Below, one piece after another: positions 7,741-14,049 of a stretch of 14,803 bases of DNA. A model generated the notes under the pieces. The model saw only the letters and a program-made list of their open reading frames with translations, had not been told where the DNA came from and searched no databases. The DNA comes from CAYMCV01 sp964389005 (GTDB lineage: Bacteria > Bacillota > Clostridia > Lachnospirales > Lachnospiraceae). How positions within the stretch are numbered: position 1 is the stretch's first letter; each line of letters begins with the position of its first letter. The stretch lies in assembly GCA_964389005.1 (NCBI GenBank), contig CAYMCV010000060.1, forward strand, positions 1 to 14,803, in the 5' to 3' direction. The position numbers were made by a program, and so were the translations under genes.

Positions 7741-8415
7741 ATGACTGCAATTTGTAATGATTGGGAGCAGGCGTTGGCGTCTGAATATAAAAAAGACTAT
7801 TACCGAAAACTCTATGAAACGGTAAAAAAAGAATATGCAACGCATCAAGTGTTTCCGGCTTCCGGAGACATTTTCAATGCATTTCATTTTACACCGTTGT
7901 CTGAGGTAAAAGTGGTAATCATAGGTCAAGATCCTTATCATAATGACGGACAGGCGCACGGACTTTGCTTTTCGGTAAAGCCGGATGTTGACATTCCGCC
8001 GTCGCTTATGAACATCTATAAGGAACTCAAAGATGATTTGGGATGTTATATTCCGAATAACGGCTATTTGGAGAAGTGGGCGCATCAGGGAGTGCTATTG
8101 CTTAATACCGTATTGACAGTCAGGGCGCATGAGCCGAACTCACATCAAGGATTGGGCTGGGAAGAATATACGAATGCAGTGATCCGAATTTTAAATGAGC
8201 AGAATCGTCCGATTGTGTTCTTGCTCTGGGGTTCTCCGGCAAGGAAGAAGAAAGTTATGTTAACCAACGAAAATCACCTGATTTTGGAAGCCGCGCACCC
8301 GAGTCCGCTCTCGGCGTACAAAGGTTATTTCGGGTGCAGACATTTTGGAAAAACCAACGATTTTTTGCAAAAAAACGGTCTAAAACCTATTGACTGGCAG
8401 ATAGAAAACCGCTAA
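7741..8415 (+). CDS. ung: Uracil-DNA glycosylase, family 1 (224 aa)
   Basis: Ung removes uracil from DNA, arising from cytosine deamination or dUTP incorporation, and starts base excision repair. Family 1 motifs are complete: the water-activating motif GQDPYHNDGQAHGL (catalytic Asp64), the uracil-specificity LLLNTVLTVR (Asn122), and the DNA-intercalation and catalytic HPSPLSAYKGYFGCRHF (His186). Numbering is nearly the same as in Escherichia coli Ung (Asp64, Asn123, His187). Two adjacent ATGs exist at 7738 and 7741. AGGAG at 7730-7734 is 3 bases from the first and 6 from the second, so I prefer 7741; the only difference is one extra Met. The gene lies 22 bases after hisF and is probably in the same operon. 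Its link to amino-acid biosynthesis genes is likely positional, not functional. Confidence 0.97.
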   Translation: MTAICNDWEQALASEYKKDYYRKLYETVKKEYATHQVFPASGDIFNAFHFTPLSEVKVVIIGQDPYHNDGQAHGLCFSVKPDVDIPPSLMNIYKELKDDLGCYIPNNGYLEKWAHQGVLLLNTVLTVRAHEPNSHQGLGWEEYTNAVIRILNEQNRPIVFLLWGSPARKKKVMLTNENHLILEAAHPSPLSAYKGYFGCRHFGKTNDFLQKNGLKPIDWQIENR

Positions 8416-8436
8416 GATATGTCTATTCAGAACAAA

Positions 8437-8443
8437 GAGGAGG
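8437..8443 (+). promoter_or_regulatory. Strong but misplaced ribosome binding site upstream of lysA
   Basis: GAGGAGG at 8437-8443 is the only good Shine-Dalgarno sequence before lysA, yet its end is 29 bases from the ATG at 8473. An ATG (8444) directly abuts it and a GTG (8448) follows at 4 bases; both open very short frames. The lysA frame has a TAG at 8455-8457 and no start codon between it and 8473, so lysA cannot begin closer to this site. Confidence 0.7.
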
Positions 8444-8445
8444 AT

Positions 8446-8462
8446 GCGTGTCTGTAGCACGC
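8446..8462 (+). promoter_or_regulatory. Hairpin between the lysA ribosome binding site and start codon
   Basis: GCGTG (8446-8450) pairs with CACGC (8458-8462), with a further T-G wobble inside. If folded, it removes 17 bases and brings GAGGAGG to an effective distance of 12 bases from ATG 8473. Confidence 0.5.
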
Positions 8463-8472
8463 TGACAAACGA

Positions 8473-9744
8473 ATGAGCAAAATACCTTTTGTAACCAAAG
8501 AACAAATTGAGAATATTATCAAAGACTATCCGACGCCGTTTCATATTTATGACGAAGCGGGGATTCGTAAGAATGTTGTCGCATTACAGAAAGCCTTTTC
8601 ATGGAATCGCGGTTATCGTGAGTTCTTTGCGGTTAAGGCAACGCCCAATCCTTTCTTGATTCAGATACTGAATGAGTACGGATGCGGATGTGATTGTTCC
8701 TCCATGACGGAGTTATTACTTAGCAATGCGATGGGAATTACGGGAAATCAGATTATGTTTTCCTCCAATACCACACCGGCGGAAGAATATGCGTATGCCG
8801 CGAAGTTGGGTGCTGTTATAAATCTTGATGATTATACACACATTGATTTCTTGGAGCAGACAATTGGCTATATTCCCGAAACCATTAGTTGTCGTTATAA
8901 TCCGGGCGGAGTCTTCAAGATTAGTAACGGAATCATGGACAACCCCGGAGATGCAAAATACGGGTTTACGACGGAACAGTTATTTCAAGGTTATGCGAAA
9001 CTCCGTGAAAAAGGTGCCAAAACCTTCGGCATGCATGCTTTCTTAGCAAGCAATGTGACAGCCAATCAGTATTATCCGATGTTGGCGAAGATTTTGTTTG
9101 AGACAGCTGTACGCCTAAAAGAAGAAATCGGCATTTCATTGTCGTTTATCAATTTGTCGGGAGGAATCGGAATTCCGTATCTTCCGGATCAAGAGGCTTG
9201 TGACATTGCGGTTATCGGTGAAGAAGTACGCAAAGTCTATGAAGAAGTACTGGTTCCGGCAGGCTTAGGCGATGTCGCGATTTATACCGAACTCGGAAGA
9301 TTCATGATGGGACCTTACGGTGCACTTGTGACCACGGTCATTCATCAGAAACACATTCATAAAGAATACGTCGGCTGCGATGCATGCGCGGTGAATTTGA
9401 TGAGACCTGCCATGTATGGTGCATATCATCATATTACGGTATTGGGCAAAGAGAACGAAGCATGTGATCACATGTATGATGTAACCGGTTCTCTTTGTGA
9501 GAATAATGATAAATTTGCAGTTGACAGAATGTTGCCGGAGATTGCAATCGGAGACAGACTCTATATTCATGATACGGGTGCTCATGGATTTTCTATGGGT
9601 TACAATTACAATGGCAAGTTAAAATCGGCGGAATTATTGCTGAAAGAAGACGGAAGCGTCCAATTAATTCGCCGCGCAGAGACACCGAAGGATTACTTTG
9701 CAACATTGGACTGCTTTGATATCTTTCAACAGTTAAATATCTGA
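8473..9744 (+). CDS. lysA: Diaminopimelate decarboxylase, PLP fold type III (423 aa)
   Basis: LysA decarboxylates meso-diaminopimelate to L-lysine, the last step of lysine biosynthesis, in the cytoplasm using PLP. The alanine-racemase-like barrel carries the PLP lysine at 55 (FFAVKATPNP), His188 (FGMHAF), and the phosphate-binding glycine loop SGGIGIPY (229-236). The C-terminal domain has MRPAMYGAYHH (310-320), the catalytic CENND (Cys342-Glu343), and HDTGAHGFSMGYNYNG. The last motif has His where many LysA enzymes have Tyr (GAYG). I believe this is a subfamily trait, so a related amino-acid decarboxylase specificity is possible but less likely. The start at ATG 8473 is the only one available in frame after a stop at 8455, but it lacks a close ribosome binding site. 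It sits between ung and a MATE exporter in the same run of genes. No lysine riboswitch fits in the 57-base upstream gap. Confidence 0.9.
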   Translation: MSKIPFVTKEQIENIIKDYPTPFHIYDEAGIRKNVVALQKAFSWNRGYREFFAVKATPNPFLIQILNEYGCGCDCSSMTELLLSNAMGITGNQIMFSSNTTPAEEYAYAAKLGAVINLDDYTHIDFLEQTIGYIPETISCRYNPGGVFKISNGIMDNPGDAKYGFTTEQLFQGYAKLREKGAKTFGMHAFLASNVTANQYYPMLAKILFETAVRLKEEIGISLSFINLSGGIGIPYLPDQEACDIAVIGEEVRKVYEEVLVPAGLGDVAIYTELGRFMMGPYGALVTTVIHQKHIHKEYVGCDACAVNLMRPAMYGAYHHITVLGKENEACDHMYDVTGSLCENNDKFAVDRMLPEIAIGDRLYIHDTGAHGFSMGYNYNGKLKSAELLLKEDGSVQLIRRAETPKDYFATLDCFDIFQQLNI

Positions 9745-9747
9745 TAT

Positions 9748-9772
9748 TGCGGATAGAATGACGCTATCCGCA
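9748..9772 (+). promoter_or_regulatory. Perfect 9-bp hairpin between lysA and the MATE gene
   Basis: TGCGGATAG (9748-9756) and CTATCCGCA (9764-9772) form a perfect stem with a 7-base loop, beginning 3 bases after the lysA stop. No T tract follows, so it is not a standard intrinsic terminator. GGATAG recurs at 9797-9802, overlapping the ribosome binding site of the next gene, so the 3' arm has two possible partners. Confidence 0.75.
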
Positions 9773-9811
9773 CGATTGCCACGTAAGGCAGAAAGTGGAT
9801 AGGTCAAACAT

Positions 9812-11194
9812 ATGAAGAAATTAATCGGAAACAAAGAATTCTATAAAATGATTATGAAAATTGCGATTCCCATCATTATACAGATGGGAATCACAAATTT
9901 TGTCGGGTTGTTGGATAATGTCATGGTCGGTCTTGTGGGTACAGAACAGATGTCAGGCGTTGCAATTGTCAACACCCTAATTTTTGTGTTTAATGTGTGC
10001 TTATTCGGCGGCGTTTCCGGCGCCGGCATATTCGGTACGCAGTTTTATGGAAAAGGCGATTGGAATGGCGTACGTAACGTATTTCGCTTTAAAATTTACA
10101 TATGCGGAATCGTTGGGATTGTCGCAACCATATTGTTTGCATGTTGCGATGAATGGCTTATCAGCATGTTTCTGCATGAAGGAAGCAATTCCGGAGATTT
10201 GACGGCAACATTGATGTATGGAGAGCAGTATCTGTTTGTGATGCTTTTTGGATTGTTTCCTTTTGCAATCAAAGAAGCCTATGCGAGTACGCTGAAAGAA
10301 ACAGAAGAAACCTTACTTCCGATGAAAGCCGGGATTATAGCGGTATTGATTAATTTAGGGTTGAATTATGTATTGATTTTCGGTAAATTCGGTGCGCCGG
10401 CATTGGGTGTTGTGGGCGCAGCCATTGCAACCGTGATTTCCAGATATGTTGAAATGCTGATTGTCGTAGTGTGGACACATACAAAACGCGAAAAGAATCC
10501 ATTTGTTGTAGGATTATTTCATAAACTGACAATACCTGCTAAATTGGTAAAAAGCATTTTCTTAAAAGGAGCACCGTTGTTTGCGAATGAATTACTCTGG
10601 GCTAGCGGGACAGCATTATTGACAAAATGTTATTCGGAACGCGGCCTGGATGTTGTTGCTGCGACCAGCATGACTTCGACATTGACCAATTTGTTTAATG
10701 TAGTATTTATGTCGTTCGGAAGTGTGATTGCAATTGTTTTGGGAAAACTCCTTGGCGCAGGCAAATTGGAAGAAGCAAAGGAACGAGCGGGACAGATGAT
10801 TGCGTTCTCGGTAGCAAGTTGTTTTGTGATGGGGGCATTATTGGCACTGATTTCCGGGCCTTTTACAAAAGTATACAATACAACGGACAGCGTACGTTCG
10901 CTGGCGGGGATACTTATTATCATATCTGCGTGCTGTATGCCGCTTCATGCGTTTAACCATGCTTCCTATTTTACGATGCGTTCCGGCGGAAAGACGTTTG
11001 TTACGTTTCTGTTTGACAGCGTTTTTGTCTGGATTGTATCGCTTCCGACCGCATGGCTGTTGGTTAATATGACGGATTTGCACATCACATGGGTATATGG
11101 GATAACATTGGGTACAGAGATGTTTAAGTGCTTTATTGGCTTTTTCTTGGTGAAGAAAGGTGTCTGGGTACAAAATATAGTAGCAGAACAATAG
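9812..11194 (+). CDS. MATE family efflux transporter (460 aa)
   Basis: MATE transporters are inner-membrane cation/substrate antiporters that export drugs, cationic compounds or metabolites. The protein has the family's length and its two-bundle layout of about 12 hydrophobic spans. The N-half begins with KIAIPIIIQMGITNFVGLLDNVMVG, the typical TM1 region with the asparagines and aspartate common in the cation site. The second half restarts near residue 235 (KSIFLKGAPLFANELLWASG). The GTQFYGKGD motif after TM2 and the LGAGKLEEAKERA loop are also typical. AGGT seven bases before ATG 9812 serves as a modest ribosome binding site. It is the last gene of the run and no clear terminator follows. 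The substrate cannot be deduced. Its place after lysA would allow a role in amino-acid or metabolite export, but that is inference. Confidence 0.93.
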   Translation: MKKLIGNKEFYKMIMKIAIPIIIQMGITNFVGLLDNVMVGLVGTEQMSGVAIVNTLIFVFNVCLFGGVSGAGIFGTQFYGKGDWNGVRNVFRFKIYICGIVGIVATILFACCDEWLISMFLHEGSNSGDLTATLMYGEQYLFVMLFGLFPFAIKEAYASTLKETEETLLPMKAGIIAVLINLGLNYVLIFGKFGAPALGVVGAAIATVISRYVEMLIVVVWTHTKREKNPFVVGLFHKLTIPAKLVKSIFLKGAPLFANELLWASGTALLTKCYSERGLDVVAATSMTSTLTNLFNVVFMSFGSVIAIVLGKLLGAGKLEEAKERAGQMIAFSVASCFVMGALLALISGPFTKVYNTTDSVRSLAGILIIISACCMPLHAFNHASYFTMRSGGKTFVTFLFDSVFVWIVSLPTAWLLVNMTDLHITWVYGITLGTEMFKCFIGFFLVKKGVWVQNIVAEQ

Positions 11195-11207
11195 TGCACA
11201 AAAAATC

Positions 11208-11256
11208 TTGCGATTATATCAGAAAAGTTCAATAAAATGCTGGAAAAATTGCGATT
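11208..11256 (+). repeat. Direct repeat TTGCGATT flanking the candidate GTPase promoter
   Basis: TTGCGATT occurs at 11208-11215 and 11249-11256, 41 bases apart (close to four DNA turns). The second copy lies in the spacer between the -35 and -10 elements. A repressor or activator could bind such a pair, but two 8-mers in AT-rich DNA may be chance. Confidence 0.35.
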
Positions 11257-11269
11257 TATGTTTTATAAT
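11241..11269 (+). promoter_or_regulatory. Candidate sigma-70 promoter for the dynamin-like GTPase
   Basis: TGGAAA (11241-11246) and a consensus TATAAT (11264-11269) are separated by 17 bases. Transcription would begin at about 11276, giving a leader of about 155 bases before ATG 11433. It lies in the only sizeable non-coding gap on this side of the MATE gene. Confidence 0.65.
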
Positions 11270-11275
11270 AATTAA

Positions 11276-11323
11276 GTGTTGGTGTTTGAGATAATGAAAT
11301 TACGTTAATAATTTCGCCAACAC
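11276..11323 (+). promoter_or_regulatory. Nested inverted repeat at the start of the GTPase leader RNA
   Basis: GTGTTGG (11276-11282) pairs with CCAACAC (11317-11323). Inside it GAAATT (11296-11301) pairs with AATTTC (11310-11315) around an 8-base loop. In RNA this would form a stem, an asymmetric bulge and an upper stem almost at the predicted 5' end. I do not recognise a known riboswitch class. Confidence 0.55.
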
Positions 11324-11360
11324 AGTTTGTATGTTTAAATGCGTTTCTTTCATCAAAAAC

Positions 11361-11379
11361 AGCGGAACGAGGCTCCGCT
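11361..11379 (+). promoter_or_regulatory. Second leader hairpin upstream of the GTPase
   Basis: AGCGGA (11361-11366) and TCCGCT (11374-11379) form a 6-bp stem with a 7-base loop, about 40 bases before the ribosome binding site. It is followed by an A-rich tract and no T tract, so it is not a terminator on this strand. The whole 11195-11432 gap holds no convincing gene. Confidence 0.5.
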
Positions 11380-11420
11380 TACCGATAAAAAAAGGGGATA
11401 TACAAATACGGTGTACTTTC

Positions 11421-11426
11421 GGGAGG
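11421..11426 (+). promoter_or_regulatory. Ribosome binding site that decides the GTPase start
   Basis: GGGAGG lies 6 bases before ATG 11433. The frame is open back to an ATG at 11331, but that codon has no ribosome binding site and would translate through the leader hairpins. Confidence 0.8.
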
Positions 11427-11432
11427 TATGAA

Positions 11433-13946
11433 ATGAAAGAGTTAATGATTATGTATCATCCGGTCAAGAAAGAAATTCGTTTCCTGGCAAAGGCGCAGAA
11501 GGAATTTATCGAGATTCCTTATGCAATGTGTCCGTGGTTGAGTCAATATGGGCCGGATCAAGGGGAGTTCCTGCTTCAGAATCATGGAAATAAGTTCTTC
11601 GATGATATATGGGAACAGTTTTTACGCGATAAAGTAAAATTAGTTTTCAAAGGTACGAAGATGGATTACGAGGACTTTGAAAAGAAGGTCATCGAGTATA
11701 ATCAACAAGCCGGAGAAGAACGATTCAAAATCAGCAAATTTATTGAACTTCCTTCTGTTGCCGATATTTATTCCTGCATCGGAAGTTTTTGTGACGAGAC
11801 GTTGGAAGTGTTTGATAAAGAACTCGAGCATACGGATATCAAGCGTTCTTTCTTGAAGCGCAAAGAAGAATTTGAGTCAAAGAAAGAGAAATTAAACAAT
11901 AACGATGTCAATCTTTGCCTTGTAGGAACGTACAGTTCCGGCAAATCTACTTTTATCAATGCTCTGATTGGGAAGCGTATTTTACCGGAGAGTATTAATT
12001 CCGAGACGGCGAAAATGTTCAGAATTCGCAACAGTAAAGAGCCTTCGGTTGCTTTTTCCGTGAGAAAGACGGATATTGAGGCGAATGTTCAGGTTACCAT
12101 CACATGGGATGAAGAGAAGAATAAATTTGCATTTGCCGCTGATGGAGAGTGTGAACATGTACAAGAGAAGATTCAAGGGGAGATTAACAGCGCGTTGATG
12201 TTTCGCTTGAAACAGCACGAGCAATTGTATCAAATTCTGAAGAAATTGAATGACATTCCGAACAATGATGCAGATGGGTTTGATGAGTACGTTGACGGAA
12301 TCATTGATGTGAATTATCCGATTCCGTTGGATGAGAATATCAATTTCACTTTTTATGATACACCGGGAACAGACAGTAATTCAAACGAACATCTTTTGGT
12401 ATTACAGAAAGCATTACAACAACAGACGAATTCAATTTTGATTGTTCTGTATGAGCCTACGAAGATGGAAGGCACCGGCAACTCCATTCTGTATAATCTG
12501 ATTAACAGTTCAAGAACAGATAAAGAGACCGAGAATCAAGTTACGATTGATATGTCACGTTCGTTGCATGTCATCAATCAGGCGGATACCAAGAGTATTG
12601 CCGACTTGATGGAATTGCGCAACAAGAAAGTTGAAGTAACTCTGAAAGAAACAGATAAAATATACAACGAAGAAGCGGCACATATATGCTTAAGCAAAGA
12701 GCGATTATTGTTTGTTTCTTCGAAAGCTGCGTACATAGCCAAAGCAATCAATAACAATGTTGATACGGAAGATGAGAGACGTTGGCTTGCAAATCATAAG
12801 AATGAAATCAATAATGAGCCGGTTGTAGATCCGTTCTTGGGTAAGAGCGTGAGTACGGAAGTTGATACAGGTATGTATTTCAAACTGGACAAATTATCGG
12901 ATGCTGACAACGAGACCAAACAGTTAATGAACGATTGCTTGGAAGAACTCTCGAAGTGTGAGGATCCTGATGATGCCAGTTTATATCCGATATTACATCG
13001 TATTTATGTCAATTCCGGTATGTATGCCATTGAGAGCGAGATAATCAAATATGCCCGTAAATACGCATTGGCGGTTAAGGCAAAGGGATTGTATGACGGC
13101 ATCAAGAGCGTAGTTAATTTTATCTATGAAGACTACGAGGCAATTGAGAATCAGGCACGTTTATCCAAAGAAGAGATTGCGAAGAATATTGAGACCATGA
13201 AGACCAGCATGGTGAAGGATATCGATGAGGTTTATCAGGAATATGTCAACAATATGACAACCGAGAATTTGGTATTCCAGATTGATGATATCAATACATT
13301 GTATACGGTTATGGGAAATCGCCAGATTTTGGCAGGTAAAATTGCAGATAAGATGAAATGGATTGCCCTGCGTCCGGAAGTGTTTGAAGAAAAGAACAAT
13401 ATTATTCGAAATGAATTAAACCGCTATCTGCAAGAGATTGACGATTACTACAAAGTCAACCGCGGACGTATTCTTCAACAGCAGATTGCCGAGCTAAAAG
13501 GAATTATTGTTAAGAAAATTACGGGATACAAGGGCATCGATGAGAACTTGATTAAGCGTATTGCCAACGTTTCGGAAACAATGATACCGCCTTCGAGTTT
13601 GCGTGCTTTGAAGATGGATGAGTATATCAATAAGCAGAAGGCCATTTTTATCTTCTCGACAAATGACAAGAAGTCCTACAAAAATGACGTAGAAACAATG
13701 TTTGCGGCAACAACGAAAGTTCAGTTTGATTCATACATCTCAGAGATTACAGATGTAGCGAAGACCAAAACAGAGGAACTTGTACAGGAATTCAAGAAGA
13801 ATATTGATTCCATTTCGTCCAATCTTGAATTGTTGATTAAGGATGAGAAGAAAGCAAGTGCCGAGCAGGCCAAAGCAAAGGCTGTATTGGATTTGGTTGC
13901 CGAGAAGGATGTTGAGTTGAATAAGAAGATTTGGGGCGAAGAGTAG
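11433..13946 (+). CDS. Dynamin-like GTPase, solitary, with N-terminal extension (837 aa)
   Basis: This is a large P-loop GTPase of the bacterial dynamin-like type; such proteins bind and remodel membranes or protect them under stress. G motifs are visible: G1 GTYSSGKS (165-172), a possible G2 Thr near 192 (SETAK), G3 DTPGTD (309-314), G4 NQAD (382-385) in place of the usual N/TKxD, and a G5-like SSKAA (429-433). Residues 1-130 form a separate extension (FLAKAQKEFIEIPYAMCPW; LVFKGTKMDYEDF) that I cannot assign. A charged, probably coiled-coil stretch (135-158) leads into the GTPase. The C-terminal 350 residues are long helices expected to form the stalk. I see no convincing transmembrane span, so membrane contact would be peripheral. 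Bacterial dynamin-like proteins often come in pairs or fusions; here there is one copy and no partner nearby. It has its own promoter and leader and is probably monocistronic. Confidence 0.85.
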   Translation: MKELMIMYHPVKKEIRFLAKAQKEFIEIPYAMCPWLSQYGPDQGEFLLQNHGNKFFDDIWEQFLRDKVKLVFKGTKMDYEDFEKKVIEYNQQAGEERFKISKFIELPSVADIYSCIGSFCDETLEVFDKELEHTDIKRSFLKRKEEFESKKEKLNNNDVNLCLVGTYSSGKSTFINALIGKRILPESINSETAKMFRIRNSKEPSVAFSVRKTDIEANVQVTITWDEEKNKFAFAADGECEHVQEKIQGEINSALMFRLKQHEQLYQILKKLNDIPNNDADGFDEYVDGIIDVNYPIPLDENINFTFYDTPGTDSNSNEHLLVLQKALQQQTNSILIVLYEPTKMEGTGNSILYNLINSSRTDKETENQVTIDMSRSLHVINQADTKSIADLMELRNKKVEVTLKETDKIYNEEAAHICLSKERLLFVSSKAAYIAKAINNNVDTEDERRWLANHKNEINNEPVVDPFLGKSVSTEVDTGMYFKLDKLSDADNETKQLMNDCLEELSKCEDPDDASLYPILHRIYVNSGMYAIESEIIKYARKYALAVKAKGLYDGIKSVVNFIYEDYEAIENQARLSKEEIAKNIETMKTSMVKDIDEVYQEYVNNMTTENLVFQIDDINTLYTVMGNRQILAGKIADKMKWIALRPEVFEEKNNIIRNELNRYLQEIDDYYKVNRGRILQQQIAELKGIIVKKITGYKGIDENLIKRIANVSETMIPPSSLRALKMDEYINKQKAIFIFSTNDKKSYKNDVETMFAATTKVQFDSYISEITDVAKTKTEELVQEFKKNIDSISSNLELLIKDEKKASAEQAKAKAVLDLVAEKDVELNKKIWGEE

Positions 13947-14005
13947 ACGAATGTAATTTTTACTTTTTGAATGAATAAGCATAGCAGTTGTATTAAACAA
14001 AAAAT

Positions 14006-14035
14006 AAGGCATGGTTCCAAGGAACCATGCCTTTT
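14006..14035. terminator. Bidirectional intrinsic terminator between convergent genes
   Basis: AAGGCATGGTTCC (14006-14018) and GGAACCATGCCTT (14021-14033) form 13 perfect pairs around AA; in RNA the loop would open to about four bases. A T run follows on the plus strand (14032-14035). On the minus strand the A-rich stretch at 13997-14004 supplies a T tract. It serves both the GTPase gene and the convergent PFOR gene. Confidence 0.93.
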
Positions 14036-14049
14036 GTGTTACCTTTTAA

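Noticed and set aside
7718..7741. Seven-codon frame (MSEDRRA) overlapping the hisF stop and the ung start
   Set aside because: It lacks a ribosome binding site; the AGGAG inside it serves ung, so this is a chance frame in a short gap.
7651..8085. 144-codon minus-strand open frame opposite ung
   Set aside because: The plus strand encodes a full uracil-DNA glycosylase here; the antisense product has no recognisable features.
11350..11379. Minus-strand terminator reading of the AGCGGA/TCCGCT hairpin (short T run on the minus strand)
   Set aside because: No minus-strand gene exists to its right that would need terminating; the nearest one ends at the terminator near 14006.
11331..11432. 34-residue N-terminal extension of the dynamin-like GTPase
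   Set aside because: No ribosome binding site precedes ATG 11331 and the stretch contains leader hairpins; GGGAGG clearly marks ATG 11433.
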